Assembly: GCA_030407085.1 (NCBI GenBank)
Contig: CM059587.1
Span: forward strand, 34,135,001 to 34,199,000
Reading direction: 5' to 3'
DNA length: 64,000 nt
Source of the DNA: Trichopria drosophilae
Lineage: Eukaryota; Arthropoda; Insecta; Hymenoptera; Diapriidae
Positions 24,712-36,049 of the stretch are shown here, in pieces (positions within the stretch are counted from its first letter, which is position 1; every line of letters begins with the position of its first letter). The notes under the pieces were generated by a model, which saw only the letters and a list, made by a program, of their open reading frames with translations, ran no database searches and was not told the origin of the DNA. The position numbers and the translations under genes were made by a program.

Positions 24712-24782
24712 GATGTTTCGTCCCGGGCCCGCTCTCGGACTCGTCAGTGGGGCTACGAGTAGCGGGCCCTGCCCCAGACATC
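24712..24782 (-). ncRNA. Type III hammerhead self-cleaving ribozyme
   Basis: Read from 24782 down on the minus strand. Stem III strand GATG (24782-24779) is followed by the UC of the cleavage site (24778-24777). Stem I is TGGGGC/GCCCCA (24776-24771 with 24753-24748). The core CTGACGA (24747-24741) matches CUGANGA. Stem II is GTCC/GGAC (24740-24737 with 24723-24720). GAAA follows (24719-24716), then CATC (24715-24712) closes stem III. All invariant core bases are present (C3, G5, A6, G8, A9, G12, A13, A14 and the A15.1-U16.1 pair). Loop 1 (17 nt) and loop 2 (13 nt) share a 9-nt complementarity, GGGCCCGCT with AGCGGGCCC, so a kissing interaction is likely. Stem III is open and only 4 bp, as in type III hammerheads of plant retrozymes, where dimers cleave best. 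Activity is inferred. Confidence 0.88.
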
Positions 24783-25011
24783 GCATGCAAATATGTAAAT
24801 ATATAAACGACATATGAAAATAAATGGAAATATTAATTAATATTCATTAACCGACTAATTGTTCCTGAACTCATTTTATATACTTACTACTCACTCACAG
24901 ACAAGTCCGAGCGGCGTCCCGGGGTTCACAATCAGTCGTCCGCACCTCCCGCAGTCTTGGCCCAAGCACTGTCACACGCTCGAGATCTGATCGCTTAGGA
25001 TCTTCTCGATA

Positions 25012-25047
25012 AACTGATTAGAAATGCCCTCAACGGGCATATTTATA
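25012..25047 (-). promoter_or_regulatory. TATA box plus initiator, minus strand
   Basis: TATAAA (25047-25042) and TCAGTT (25017-25012) have core-promoter spacing on the same strand as the hammerhead ribozyme. Both words are short, so the pair could be chance. The context of a GC-rich retroelement-like patch and a downstream ribozyme makes it more likely to be real. Confidence 0.4.
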
Positions 25048-25231
25048 TGTTCACGGAAATCTCCCATTGCGCCAAGACTTCGGGGAAATTCAACCAAACA
25101 CACAATTAGAAACAGCGACTCAGAGTCCTGTATACTCCCTTCTCATATGCATGGGTGTTCAACCAGTAACGGGAGGGCCCCCTCTCCTAACCAACTCCGA
25201 GCAACTCTTTGTTGGGATTATATCCCGAACA

Positions 25232-26535
25232 ATAGTAGATTTATCATTTCAATTAAAGTTAATACATTTACCCCGGATTTAAAAACTATGCTGTAAAATA
25301 ATCTATCAATATTATTCTTTGTCAGGATAAACATATTTTCGTTTGATTTTCATTTAAATTCGTTTTCTATCACCGTGTTTTTCACACAAGATGGGTTTTT
25401 GTCGATTAGTTCGCCACACTGTACATTCATAGTACTTATATAATCTTCATAACATTTATGATGGTCTTTTAGTTATTTCTTTATTTATTTTTTGTGTAAT
25501 TTAAAGTACATTATCTGTTATTCTAAAAGTTAATTGTTTCAAATAAATTATCTCTATTGCAATTTACACAAAACACAATTTTTTTATGATTATTTGTTCA
25601 AGAAGTCACGTTTGTATAACGTGCACAAAGAATAAAGGCTGCACCAAATCTGATCCGCATTATATACATTTTTTTCAATAGTTTTTGTATATTACATTCA
25701 TCTTATGAAATCTGGGCACGGTGGAAATTAATTGATATATTCTAGTTGTTGACATAACTTTTTGAACGTCACACGCTTATTGCATTATTCCTTACATAGT
25801 CGAGAACACACAATTTCGGTGTATGCTGAAATTGAAATTACAATTTCAATTAAAAAGCTGAAGCATCACGTTATTTCGACAATTTTTATTTTATTACAAA
25901 AAAATCCAGTTTCGACAGCATTCGCCTAAAAGGAGGCTACATTATTAAGTAAAAGCTTTTGGTCAGTGTAAGCGTTTTAATTTACTTACTGTAATACATC
26001 CCTAAATCTTGTTTTGAAAAAACTGTGCACGTCTTTACCGCAAGTTTTGAATGGACAAAATAGCAACATACTGTCCTGTAACGATATACGAAGAAAATTG
26101 GACATTTGTATTTCGTGTCAACGTAATTCTTCATTATTTCCACGTTGCAAGAATTTTATATAACCCAGCAAATAATTTTTTTAAATTAAAAAAATTAAAT
26201 TTTTCATGGAAAATAACCCTCTAACAAAATTGTGGTTTTAAATTAAAAAAACATTTTTAAATACTTTAATAACTTTGTTTTAACTTAAACAAATTTTTAC
26301 TTTATTTTAAAGAAAGCAGGACAAAAGTACCATTGTTTAAATTTAAATAAACCTTTTATCTGAGTGTATGACGTGATAATGAACCAAGAGAAAGTTCATC
26401 GATTTATTGCGTTTCCAAGGAACATCACGGATGCATCCCTCGTAGAAACAGCACGTTGTGTTGTTTGTTAAAACACATCGAGTTCACAGTTTCTTACGAA
26501 ACTGTCATCGTATTTTTAATGCGGAAAACGGAATT
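25232..26535. other. Intergenic and 5' region of the Tctex1 gene
   Basis: AT-rich with no recognisable gene. The last 150 bp (26380-26535) are less AT-rich and probably hold the promoter and 5' UTR of the following gene. No clear TATA box was identified. Confidence 0.4.
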
Positions 26536-28828
26536 ATGTCGACGCATAATGAAGGCTTTGACAGGTCGCGTGGTGAAAACTATCAGGTAAATTTCAAATT
26601 TTTTATCAGTTAAGATTCAAACTTGAAAATTTATATTAGTGAAAAGTGGACATTGATACTCCTGTAGAATATTTGATATAGCATTAATGAAAAAATAGTA
26701 ACTAAAAAGGCTAAGGATTTTAATTTTTTATAAAATCTCGCAGGTAGCAAAGTATCAAAATAGCTACCGACTCGAATCCCAGAATCCATTCAATGTGGAG
26801 AGTGTGGAAACGATCATGGAAGAGGTCATATCAACGAACTTGGGAAATACATCTTACGACCCCACCAAGTGCCCGAAACTCTGCATTGACGTTGCGGCGG
26901 AAATACGTAAACAAATTAAGGGACTCCAGTTTGACAGGTAGCAAAGCTGAATTATTTTTAACCCATTTAGAAAGTTTAATTTTTCGCCCATCTTCATTGT
27001 CTTGAAGTAAATAGTAGCAATTTTTCTTGAATTTCGTTTTCGACGCAGTTGCGCGTATCACCAAGCAAACAAGTTTTCTTTTTTCATACGATATTAGGAT
27101 ACGCTATAGTATAATATATGTATGTTGGGTCGATTGTTTGAAATTTTTTATTCTTATTATGAATATTGCCCATATTTTAGTTATAGAAAAATTTCGATAA
27201 ATCGTACATTTTTATGATAAAAGTCCCATACTGGCGAGGAAATTTGGTATGGTTGGAGGAATACAGGTATTCTAATTTATTCATGAACATGTAGAATATT
27301 TCTTCATGTTTATAGTATATCCCGCTGAAACCAGACAGTATGGATAGCTTTCCATGCGAAATTTTCTATTTAGAACATTTTTTCGTAGAGCAACTATCTT
27401 TCGAGATATCCAAAAGTTTCAAGTTAAAAAATCCCCCTTCTAGAATTAAATTCATGCATCGATATTTTCAATACTGATCTAAAAAATTCCCATACTACAA
27501 CAGATGAAAATTTTGTAGAGGTGTTCTAATTATTTAATTAAAATATGTAGGAAATCTTAATTTTGTCAAAAATATGGTACACGTTTTATATAAGGACGAG
27601 GAGATGGGTGCTCGGTACGAAAAATCGACTGGAAATTTCCTGTACAGATCGGCTGAGATGGCTCACTTTTTGAAAAATATTTTCTATTATATGGCCGTTA
27701 TGTATTTGTATTTGATATCTAAACCATAGACGGTAACAACTACTTGGTGGGGAAAACTATAACTAATTGGTTTGCCCCAACCAACTCCTTTAGTGCACCT
27801 ACAAAAATATTCTCTGTCGACTAATTGGTTCTCCTAAAACAAACAAATTTCAACCAACGACCGACATTTTTACGAACAAAAGGGACCTCAGGAATGTAAA
27901 TCGTATGTCCCACTTACTTAGTGTAAATTATCGACCATTAGTTCGACATTTGAACTAAATGATGGATGACTAAATTTTCATTTGTGTCCCGCGTAGTGTA
28001 TCTCGAAGAAACACATATCTCAAAACATCGTTTCCCATTTATTGTAATATTCACATACCTCATTAGATTGGTATATTCGTGTATAAACGACGAGTTTTTC
28101 AAAGCGGAGCATTGAGAATACCATATTTAACCTATAAATTGATATTGATAATTAACTAACAATTGCGAGAAACGTTATACTCAATTACTTTTCCGATTGG
28201 TAAGATCCATTTTATTGCATAAAATACCAATTTCGAATCGGAAATGTTTATGTCAAGCCGCACATGGCATCTGTACAGCGCTATATTTGAAATAGAAACT
28301 GGTTCTGCTATGTCAGTGGGCATTTTTATTCAGAAAAATCCTTTATTTTCAAAAATATTCCTTCGAACTAAATTTTAAATATTTTCAAGTCCCATACTGC
28401 CAATTGAAAAACTCACCAGGTATACTGTTATGGAGAAATTTTTGTACTCTTTTATGGGACTTTTTCCATTATTTTTTACTGTGCATGGTTACTATCCTCA
28501 AGCATAATTGAATAAGTTACAATTTGAAAGATTTCAAAATTATCGACCTGTAGAACAACATTTTTCCGAATGAAATTGAGCGACTCCAGTTAATCCAACC
28601 CTCTCAGATGTAAAATATATAGATATTTACAACAATTAATAGCATATTCTCACTTTTTACAGGTACAGAATCGTTGTTGTTATGACGATAATAGAAAAGG
28701 CAAGTCAAGCAGTAAACGCATCGCTGGGATTTCTATGGGATGCTCAGAGAGATAATTTTGCTAGATACACATTCGAAAGCCATTCATTCTATGCTTATTG
28801 TTACGTATTTGGTGTATATTACGAGTAA
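26536..28828 (+). CDS. Tctex1-domain dynein light chain-type protein, three exons
   Basis: The exons are 26536-26586, 26744-26937 and 28663-28828 (411 nt, 136 aa), with GT-AG introns of 157 and 1725 bp. The second junction splits an Arg codon (AG|G). A Tctex1 fold fills residues 24-136: YRLESQNPFNVESVETIMEE at 24-43, YDPTKCPKL (55-63), then GLQFDRYRIVVVMTI, FLWDAQRDNFARYTFE (105-120) and the C-terminal FGVYYE. FDRYxIVV and LWDAxxDN are signature segments of the family. The C-terminal strand completes the dimer's beta-sheet. Members act as light chains of cytoplasmic or axonemal dynein, or of the retrograde IFT motor. The NPFNVE start and YYE end fit the DYNLT2/DYNLT5-like group better than classical DYNLT1, but a precise ortholog cannot be fixed. 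It is unrelated to its neighbours. The frame at 26793-27005 is an out-of-frame shadow of exon 2. Confidence 0.9.
27270..27430 (+). repeat. Dispersed repeat, copy 1, inside Tctex1 intron 2
   Basis: A GTAGAATATTTCTTCAT ... TATATCCCGCTGAAACCAGA block with CAGTATGG matches 30405-30530 in the same orientation at about 80 percent. The surrounding intron also carries recurrent AAGTCCCATACTG words at 27228 and 28391 and an inverted one at 28457, suggesting an old TE inside intron 2. Confidence 0.4.
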
Positions 28829-30404
28829 ATTTTATTATTTTTAAAAACTTTCAACCGCTAACGCTTCGCGTTTTTTATTAACAGTCTGGAATGTAATAAT
28901 CCAGTTAAACTCCACTTCAATCGCGAATATTGTAAATGTAGCATTATTTAATTCAGAATTTAACTACATTAGTCTTCAATAAGTTTCAGTCACATTAAGT
29001 ATTTGAATATACGCAATCTTCTTACCGTAAGGCGGTATCGTTGTTTCTACGTGCAGTATTACCACCGTTAGTTAAGCATGCTTGTCTATCCTCCCCCCCC
29101 CCCTCCAATATTAGTCAAATGCGGTAACGATTTTTTCACCCAATACGTGTATATAATGACATAACGTATATGCGTCAGCCTAATATATATATAGTGAACT
29201 AAGGCCCGAGTGAAACATTGCACATGCGTGATATCGCCGATGGTACAGAGATGCCAATATTGAGAAGGATCGAGGCTACTATTGGGGAGGCTATTAGTTG
29301 GAAGACTAATATTGGGAGGGGCTACTTCACATGGAATTTCTACCGCATTAGGAATTCAAGAATCTTGTAAAAAATGTACCATATATCTGGATCGGAAAAT
29401 ACAATAACTTTACGAATTTTAGAGGTTAGGATTGTTCAAAGAGGGCTTATATAAATAACCCTAGTTTTAAAGATTCGAATAATTTTGCTTTATACTATCT
29501 CGGTATTATGCCATTAAAAAATTGTCTTCTGCATTTTTGAATATTTTAATCTCCTATAATCTCGCTACAAAGTTGTTAAGTACATGGAGTGTATTATAAT
29601 ATAAATATTCTAAAAGCGTATATCAAGGGATTTTGCGAGTTACTATAATTATGTATTTTAGGTTAAAATTAGGATATTCCGAATGATGGATTCAATCTGG
29701 TAGACCTAATATTTTTTAATCCTATACACTCTATGTACAGGTGATAGAATTACAATATTTGAAAACACGCAAAACACCTTCATTCTGCGAGCATTCCTGA
29801 GCATTAAAAAAATATATAATCCGACTAGAATGACTCGGAATAGACCATCGACAAACTACGCCGCATACATTCGTCAGAATTTATTTGTTTTATTTAGACC
29901 GCTTCCAAGTCGGCTCGATGTGAAGCACTTAAAACTATAGTAAGCTACACTAATGTAAATGACCGAAAATTTTTGCTACAACTTCATCATTTGGCGATAT
30001 TCGATACGCCGCGTTTAGCATACAATTCTCATTACTGAGGTAATTAATATAACTATGAAACATAGCTTGTATATCTAATCAGAAAACAATTTTAACGGTT
30101 GGTGTAAAGATTTATGTATAAAGTCGCAATAAATAAATTTCCAATAATTACAAACGTTCCCTATTTCTATAAAAGTAATAGTATAATTTGTACGTAATGT
30201 GTTATAATGAACGAATATGGAGCGTGGATTCACCTCTGTTCACATATATGAGAAACTCATCTAGACAATTCAGAATTATTCGCATGTTGAAGAAAATTCA
30301 ATTGTCACATTGCACTGATTGTGAGATAAATGCCGATAATTCCTACATTTCTATGCAAGAAAAAACCCCACACTGGTCAGAAAATGTGGGAACAGGTTTG
30401 TTAA
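28829..30404. other. Intergenic, no gene seen
   Basis: AT-rich with a poly-C tract at 29090-29102. No exon, RNA gene or repeat with a clear partner was noticed. Confidence 0.45.
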
Positions 30405-30530
30405 TTAATTCGTGAAAATGTAGAAAATGTCTTCATTTTCAGTGTATATCCCGCTGAAAGCAGACAGTATGGGAATTTTTCTATGGAAAATGTTCTCAGT
30501 GAGGGTTAATGATGTAGTTTTTACAATTGG
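30405..30530 (+). repeat. Dispersed repeat, copy 2
   Basis: Partner of 27270-27430: GTAGAAAATGTCTTCAT ... TATATCCCGCTGAAAGCAGA with CAGTATGG. The short frames at 30188 and 30427 overlapping it have no support. Confidence 0.4.
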
Positions 30531-30874
30531 ATCGTTTCCCTGTAAGAAAATTAAGATTAAGGAGATATTGGCCAGAATCTGGATAAAATTTCTGGGCGGT
30601 GGCCAGATTATGTCCTAGATTCTGGCCAGAATCTGCTAAAGTCTACCAGCATCTGGTGCATGACGTTTAAAAAAATGAGATGGTTCTCCTTGCTCGCTCA
30701 GCAATAATGTGCAACTTAATGTGTATTGGAAGTTATTTTCAAGTTTCACTCACTACATAGTTACATCTATATAAAAAATATATTGTTTGGACATGTTTTA
30801 AAATTCTTTCGGTTTGTACATTCACTTGTAGCGATTCTTTCCACGTCGGTCTCTCTTTTTACACATATAAACTA

Positions 30875-31234
30875 CTATTTTCTGTTACTCAAAATAGGGA
30901 AGACAGCTATTGTAAATAGTTCATATAAATTAAGAGACGTAAACACTTTACCAAGTATAGGCCATATAGTTGCAGAGCTGGATTTGAATGGTGATATACC
31001 ATCAATGTTTATTATTATTTCTAAACTTTGAGTCCTATGTTGTTGTTCATCAACTCGTTTTAATAAATGGGTTTTTAAACAAAAATATTTAAATTTTCCA
31101 TTAGAACTATCAGCAACTGTCATTTTTTCAATGTCGGAGAGATCAACTTCACATTTTAAACATGTTTTCGCACACTTTGGAAGAGATGATAATAATATAA
31201 AATAAACATCGTTAAGAAATACCGGCGCCTTCAT
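30875..31234 (-). pseudogene. Transposase fragment (NxDG-KSS-WPIL type)
   Basis: A 119-codon minus-strand frame contains LPKCAKTCLKCEVD, then KFKYFCLKTHLLKRVDEQ, then IIINIDGISPFKSSSATIWP. The block INxDGxPxxKSS, four residues, WPIL is a familiar conserved segment of transposase-domain proteins abundant in insects and cnidarians, probably of the CMC/Plavaka-like group (recalled, not searched). Only a few percent of a full transposase remains, with no catalytic residues identifiable and no TIRs found nearby. It heads a row of unrelated TE remnants that continues to 32723. Confidence 0.55.
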
Positions 31235-31289
31235 CGTCAGATCTGGACATCAGAATTAACCGGGAGAAATAAGGTGGCAACCACGAATA

Positions 31290-32030
31290 TGTTGGTCTTT
31301 TTACCAGTGTTCAACGCAGTTTGCATGCAAGATCTTCCGTAGAACGACTGTATTTGCTCCGAAATATAGAAGGTCGTGGCCTTTTGAACCAGGAGTGTAT
31401 GCATGACCGATTGTCCTCGAAATAGCTTGCGACGTGATTAATCGAACGGAGGATCCCCTAATGATGCTAGTTCATCAGCAATGAAATTCAGGGGAAAGGG
31501 TCGTTTTTGTACAACGCGGCGGAACGAGCGGCATGAAACCTCGGTCTGGTTTTCAAAGTGGGACATAATGGTGCACAGGAAGCTGAATCAGTCATCAATC
31601 TGTGCCCAGTGCGTCTCAGGGTTAACATACGGAAGAAACAACTCCGTATTTTGGAGGGAAGGCATCTCGACAAGCCATTGCATGGACAATTCTTTCGAAA
31701 TGTTCAGTACATAATATAATAACTTGGCTTGTCGATAGAGATGACCTTCTCGTTCTTAAAATAAGCCAATATCTTAGCGTACCGCTACAACATCTTACAC
31801 CACGAGTGCAGAGTAAGCTTTGTAGATCGTGTAGATGTCATGTTGAGACACTAATGCATCTTTTGGCAGAACGGCCAAGATATGCATTTCAGCATACATC
31901 GAACGTTACAATGCGGCTCTCTGAGTGCTGTATTATCATCTTCGTAGCACCTCTGGTATTGATGCGACCCCAGTTTTGCCGTACGTCCCACTGATATTGA
32001 ATCCATAGTCGGAAATGAGTCGTGCCGAAT
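31290..32030 (+). pseudogene. Degenerate non-LTR retrotransposon ORF2 C-terminal part
   Basis: Conserved pieces are spread over shifting plus-strand frames: NIEGRGLLNQECMHDRL, ACDVINRTEDPLMMLVHQQ, FLYNAAERAAMK, a CRSCRCHVETLMHLLAE segment and YNAALxVLYYHLRSTSGID. A C-x2-C-x4-H/E...H-type knuckle after the reverse transcriptase, followed by this tail, is characteristic of R2-superclade-like LINE C-termini (recalled). Stops and at least two frame changes show that it is dead. Confidence 0.5.
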
Positions 32031-32405
32031 ATACTGGAATTACTCACTTCCAATTAATTAAATTGGAATATTGAGACTTATGGTTTGGCTTTAAATAAAA
32101 GTCTAAAAAGCAGAGAAAGTGCAGAGCGTTAGATTTGGATGGCAAGAAAAGAGCGATTTGGGTCACCATCCTGTGTCCTCTGACAGCAAATACGAATATA
32201 ACAGTTTCTTAAATGAGTGTATTGTGGAGCTATTCCGTATTTCCGAAGGGAATACATTCCAGAGTGTGGCCGCGAAAGCTGAAACTTCTGGTAAACTACT
32301 ATTTCTCCTGAGACCCTAGTGACTCACAGTATTGTGTCGATCGCAAGGTGAATAAATTATGAAGATACATTGGTACCTCAGATTGCAGAACATTACGCCT
32401 TATTA

Positions 32406-32723
32406 TTATGAAAAATATAATCTGCGATATTTTAAAGGAAGCCACTCTAATTTACGTCGATATGGCGATACGCTGTTTTCGCGTTTAAGGTTGAACGCAA
32501 ATCGTACGCAGGCGTTCAATAAACTTTGACACTTATCGCTTCGCGTACGGGAGATATCGATGTGGGTTACACAACAATAGTCAAAGTGCGGAAAGATGAG
32601 AGCAACTACTAAGTCTCGCCTGAGCTTGGTGGAGAGCACGTTCTTATTGCACTTCAGGCGGTAGAGTGTGGAGTAGACCTTTTTAGAAATCTCTTTAATT
32701 TGTTGATTCCTGGTAAGTGTCAA
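32406..32723 (-). pseudogene. Truncated LINE reverse transcriptase C-terminus
   Basis: 105 codons on the minus strand. KKVYSTLYRLKCNKNVLS, LRRDLVVALIFPHFDYCC, LLNACVRFAFNLKR and LEWLPLKYRRLYF correspond to the post-RT thumb and C-terminal segment of Jockey/CR1-type ORF2 proteins. The intact LINE at 59-62 kb has the comparable KKALKNLGFLKRQ and VQHKFLSFISYK, but this fragment is too divergent to be the same family. No RT catalytic box is present. It opens after an in-frame stop. Confidence 0.6.
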
Positions 32724-32913
32724 TTTTAAGTCCTTAATTCATTACCTCGGTCATGAGAGGGATTGTAGTGTTTTCAACTTCAAAAGAAGGGTAATCCGTC
32801 AGGACGAAACGATTTACGTGGATAAATGTCGACGAGCCCCTAAGAGTATTAAAGTATATCCATAAAAAATAAATATACGTCTACCTAATACGTCTGCGTA
32901 TTTATGTCATATA

Positions 32914-33671
32914 CAGGGTCATCGAAAAGTATCGGACCCCCCTAATATCTTCAGTTATAATGCACTTAGGAGAAAATGTCCAATAGCAAAGTTGTATGGT
33001 TTCAAGCGGGGAGTAAGATGATGACCTTGACTTTGACCTTGACCATGTCCTTCAAGGTCATTTCAAGGTCAATCTTATTTTTTTAAATAGAACCCCCTAC
33101 ATTTTATTGCATATTCTTATAGCTTATCTCGAGAGCTTTCCAAAACACTATAATAAAATATTTTTTTATTAAGTACTTTTTGAGTTATAAAGGTTTGAAG
33201 TTAACAATTTTTTGACACAAAATGTAGAATATCTTGTAAAATATTATTTAGTTTTCAGTAATCATAACCTTAATACTTTTGTGCGCGGAATAATGAGACC
33301 AATTAATTGGTTTAAAGAAAATACATTAATCGGATCCCCCTAATATTTTCAGTAAGGATGCATTTGGACTTAACAAATTGTTAACTTCAAACCTTTATAA
33401 CTCAAAAAGTACTTAATAAAAAAATATTTTATTAGAGTGTTTTGGAAAGCTCTCGAGATAAGCTATAAGAATATGCAATAAAATGTAGGGGGTTCTATTT
33501 AAAAAAATAAGATTGACCTTGAAATGACCTTGAAGGACATGGTCAAGGTCTAAGTCAAGGTCATCATCTTACTCCCCGCTTGAAACCATACAACTTTGCT
33601 ATTGGATATTTTCTCCTAAGTGCATTCTAACTGAAGATATTAGGGGGGTCCGATACTTTTCGATGACCCTG
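32914..33671. mobile_element. 757-bp foldback MITE, copy 2
   Basis: Second copy of the element at 3374-4130, differing at only a handful of sites (for example the central GCATTTGGACTT against GCATTTTGGAAA). It has the same CAGGGTCATCG ends and TA flanks. The low divergence between copies implies recent spread. It carries the same arrays of TCAAGGTCA-like motifs. Confidence 0.85.
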
Positions 33672-34642
33672 TATGTGTGTGAGTGTTAAATAAATACGTA
33701 CGAATGTAGAAAAAACTACAGAACAAGTAGTCATATCTTAATATGATGCAATCCTGTTTGGTTATAGAATAAACATTTACTATTTTTAAGTAATTATTTA
33801 CTTGAAGCAATGAAATATTTTCTGCAGCTAAATAAATATTTACGTAATAACAGGTCGGAGAAAAAAATTATTCAATACGATGAAGTAAATATCTATTTCT
33901 TTCAATTAAATATTTCATGAAACTGAAAAATGCATTGCTCAAGGAATTAATTTTCTTGAAAAAATGAAATATTTTGTGGAATTAAGTAAATATAGATTTT
34001 AGTCCAGGAATTATTTTTTTCAAGCAAACAGTCTAATAAATATTTTGTTGCAACTATTCAAAGAAACCATTCCCGCGAATAAAGCAAATTTTATTACATT
34101 TTGTTTTCAGTATATGGATTAAACTTCAGTACCACAATCAGTCCCTATTTAAGAATTTAACTTTAACGTCGCGTTTTCTACGATAATGGATGCCTGTAAA
34201 ACAACTAAAAAATTCTAATCGAAAGATACGATGGGACATGTCCCCGCATGGAAAATTCACTCAAAAATTCACTACAATAATCAAATTTACTGTACAATAC
34301 CCCTCCGGTCTTTTATTCGGTCTAACTATTTCTTAGTTTTTTGCTAATAAACTTTTATACTTAACAGCTTATGATTAAAATGTGGCCAGGTTTAAAAACT
34401 CAACGATAACATTTATTGTATTTCGATACGACTTTTAGATAAATTATGGACTGTTGCTGCTCTGTTTGCTGCAAAAAAGTACTGAGAATATTTAAGAAAA
34501 ATAACTTATTCTATTTTAAATAATTTTGCTGAATATTAGGTAGTATATTTAGAGAAAGCTATGAGCAATTTTAATCCACTTATTATTATCCACTATATAG
34601 ATAGTTTTGTAACCTAATACTGATTTGATCATTTGTGACTAG

Positions 34643-34800
34643 TTAGGTGTAAAGTACTCCTTTCTTTTTGCGGGCGTAAAATTGACTTTCACGCCTGCAA
34701 GGCGTAAAGTAAGCCCTAGGGTGTAAAGTTATACCCGTCGGCGATTGTAACGATTCTCGGCCCGGAGAAGCCGGCCCTCGAGTCGTCGATCGCCAACGGC
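34643..34800. repeat. GGYGTAAA repeat cluster and GC-rich hairpin
   Basis: GGTGTAAAGT (34646), GGGCGTAAAA (34671), GGCGTAAAGT (34701) and GGTGTAAAGT (34720) are direct copies, with one inverted copy (ACTTTCACGCC at 34684). Next to them, 34735-34799 forms a GC-rich imperfect hairpin: CCGTCGGCGAT and ACGA pair with TCGT and ATCGCCAACGG. A looser set of the same words lies at 47590-47960. Confidence 0.45.
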
Positions 34801-36049
34801 TGTATAATGACGAAATAGTTTTGGTAGGGTACGCATAAAGTGCGACTGTATTATTATATACAGTTGTTATGCGATATTCCTAAACAAAATACGATAGATA
34901 ATCTGCTTTAATTTCTGTCGTATAGAGCAACACCTGTATATTCAAAGAATGACATGTGAATGTTCTCTTTCCTGTACAGACATGTCTCGAAAATAATCAA
35001 ATTCTATTAGTAGGACACTATAAATAATACGTAAAATAATCATAGTATATATTACATTTGACATAGTAAACTTTAAATGATCCGTGAGTTTACTGATTAT
35101 TAGGATTGTGTGGAAAATTTCGAGTGCAATGATAAGAATATGGCATTATCGCTATTTTTTAAGTTAGATAATCTTGTCTTCTAAGTTTCATAAAATACAC
35201 TTCAAGTATTTATTAAGAAAATTAAATAAATTTGAAAAATCCTTTAAAGAAAAGACATCTTAAAGTGTAATATTTTTACACAATTATATTATATAACGCC
35301 ATTTTTATAAATTTTTTACTAAATTATGGGATAACAAATATTAAGTTTTATGAAACATAGCAAGTATGTGGTATATCCGAGAGATTGAACAGAAAGTAAA
35401 AAAATACAAGAACAATTGCATTTTTATAATATAGATTAATATGTTTCATAATAATCACTTTTAGCCACTGTGCTATGCTCTCGTTTATACGACCACGTGA
35501 ACAAGAGTAAGTTATACTCTACGAAGAAGGCTTATTGATAAATGTTGAAACAAGATATATCGTTTAACAAAAATGATGCAGCTCTACATAGACGTTAACA
35601 TTTACTTCCAAAATAGTAGATGCAAACTTATTTCATACAGATATTTTTCTCTGAAAAGAAATGTTATTGAAGTTTAATGATTTTTATTTAATATTGGGAC
35701 TTTTATTTTAGAAATGTGTTCGCGAGGTATACAATTCATGCATTAAATGTAATTACACATAAACAAATAAATGTTTATTAAGGTTTCTATAGGGACATAA
35801 ATTGTGAAATAAAGTAGTTTTGCGTACAAGGGGGGGGGGCTTATATATGTATGCGATGCCTGTACCAACTTTTGATATAGAACTGATAATCTAGACATAT
35901 TCAACTTAATGTTAGATTAGTAGATTCGATTCAGAAAAGCAGCCTTTCTTACTGGTGACACTACTGACAGCCAGTGTTAGGTTAGTACTATTGCTCTATC
36001 ATTCAGTACTTGATGGCGAATACCCACTATGGGCGAATATAGTATTTGC

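Larger units (their letters stand above)
24550..25231 (-). mobile_element. Possible solo LTR or retrozyme-like unit (GC-rich patch)
   Basis: A sharply GC-richer patch in AT-rich DNA. Read on the minus strand it begins TGTTCGGGATATAATCCC and ends TTATTAACTACA, giving LTR-like TG...CA ends. It carries TATAAA at 25047-25042 and the arthropod-type initiator TCAGTT at 25017-25012, with about 32 nt from the first T of the TATA to the A of the initiator. A transcript from there would reach the hammerhead ribozyme at 24782 after about 230 nt. No clear target-site duplication, primer-binding site or second LTR is visible, so LTR identity and borders are tentative. It could instead be a 5'-UTR fragment of a retroelement. 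Plus-strand ORFs at 25024-25296 overlap each other and show no known domain. Confidence 0.35.

Noticed and set aside
26793..27005. 70-codon plus frame and 77-codon minus frame
   Set aside because: Out-of-frame and antisense shadows of Tctex1 exon 2.
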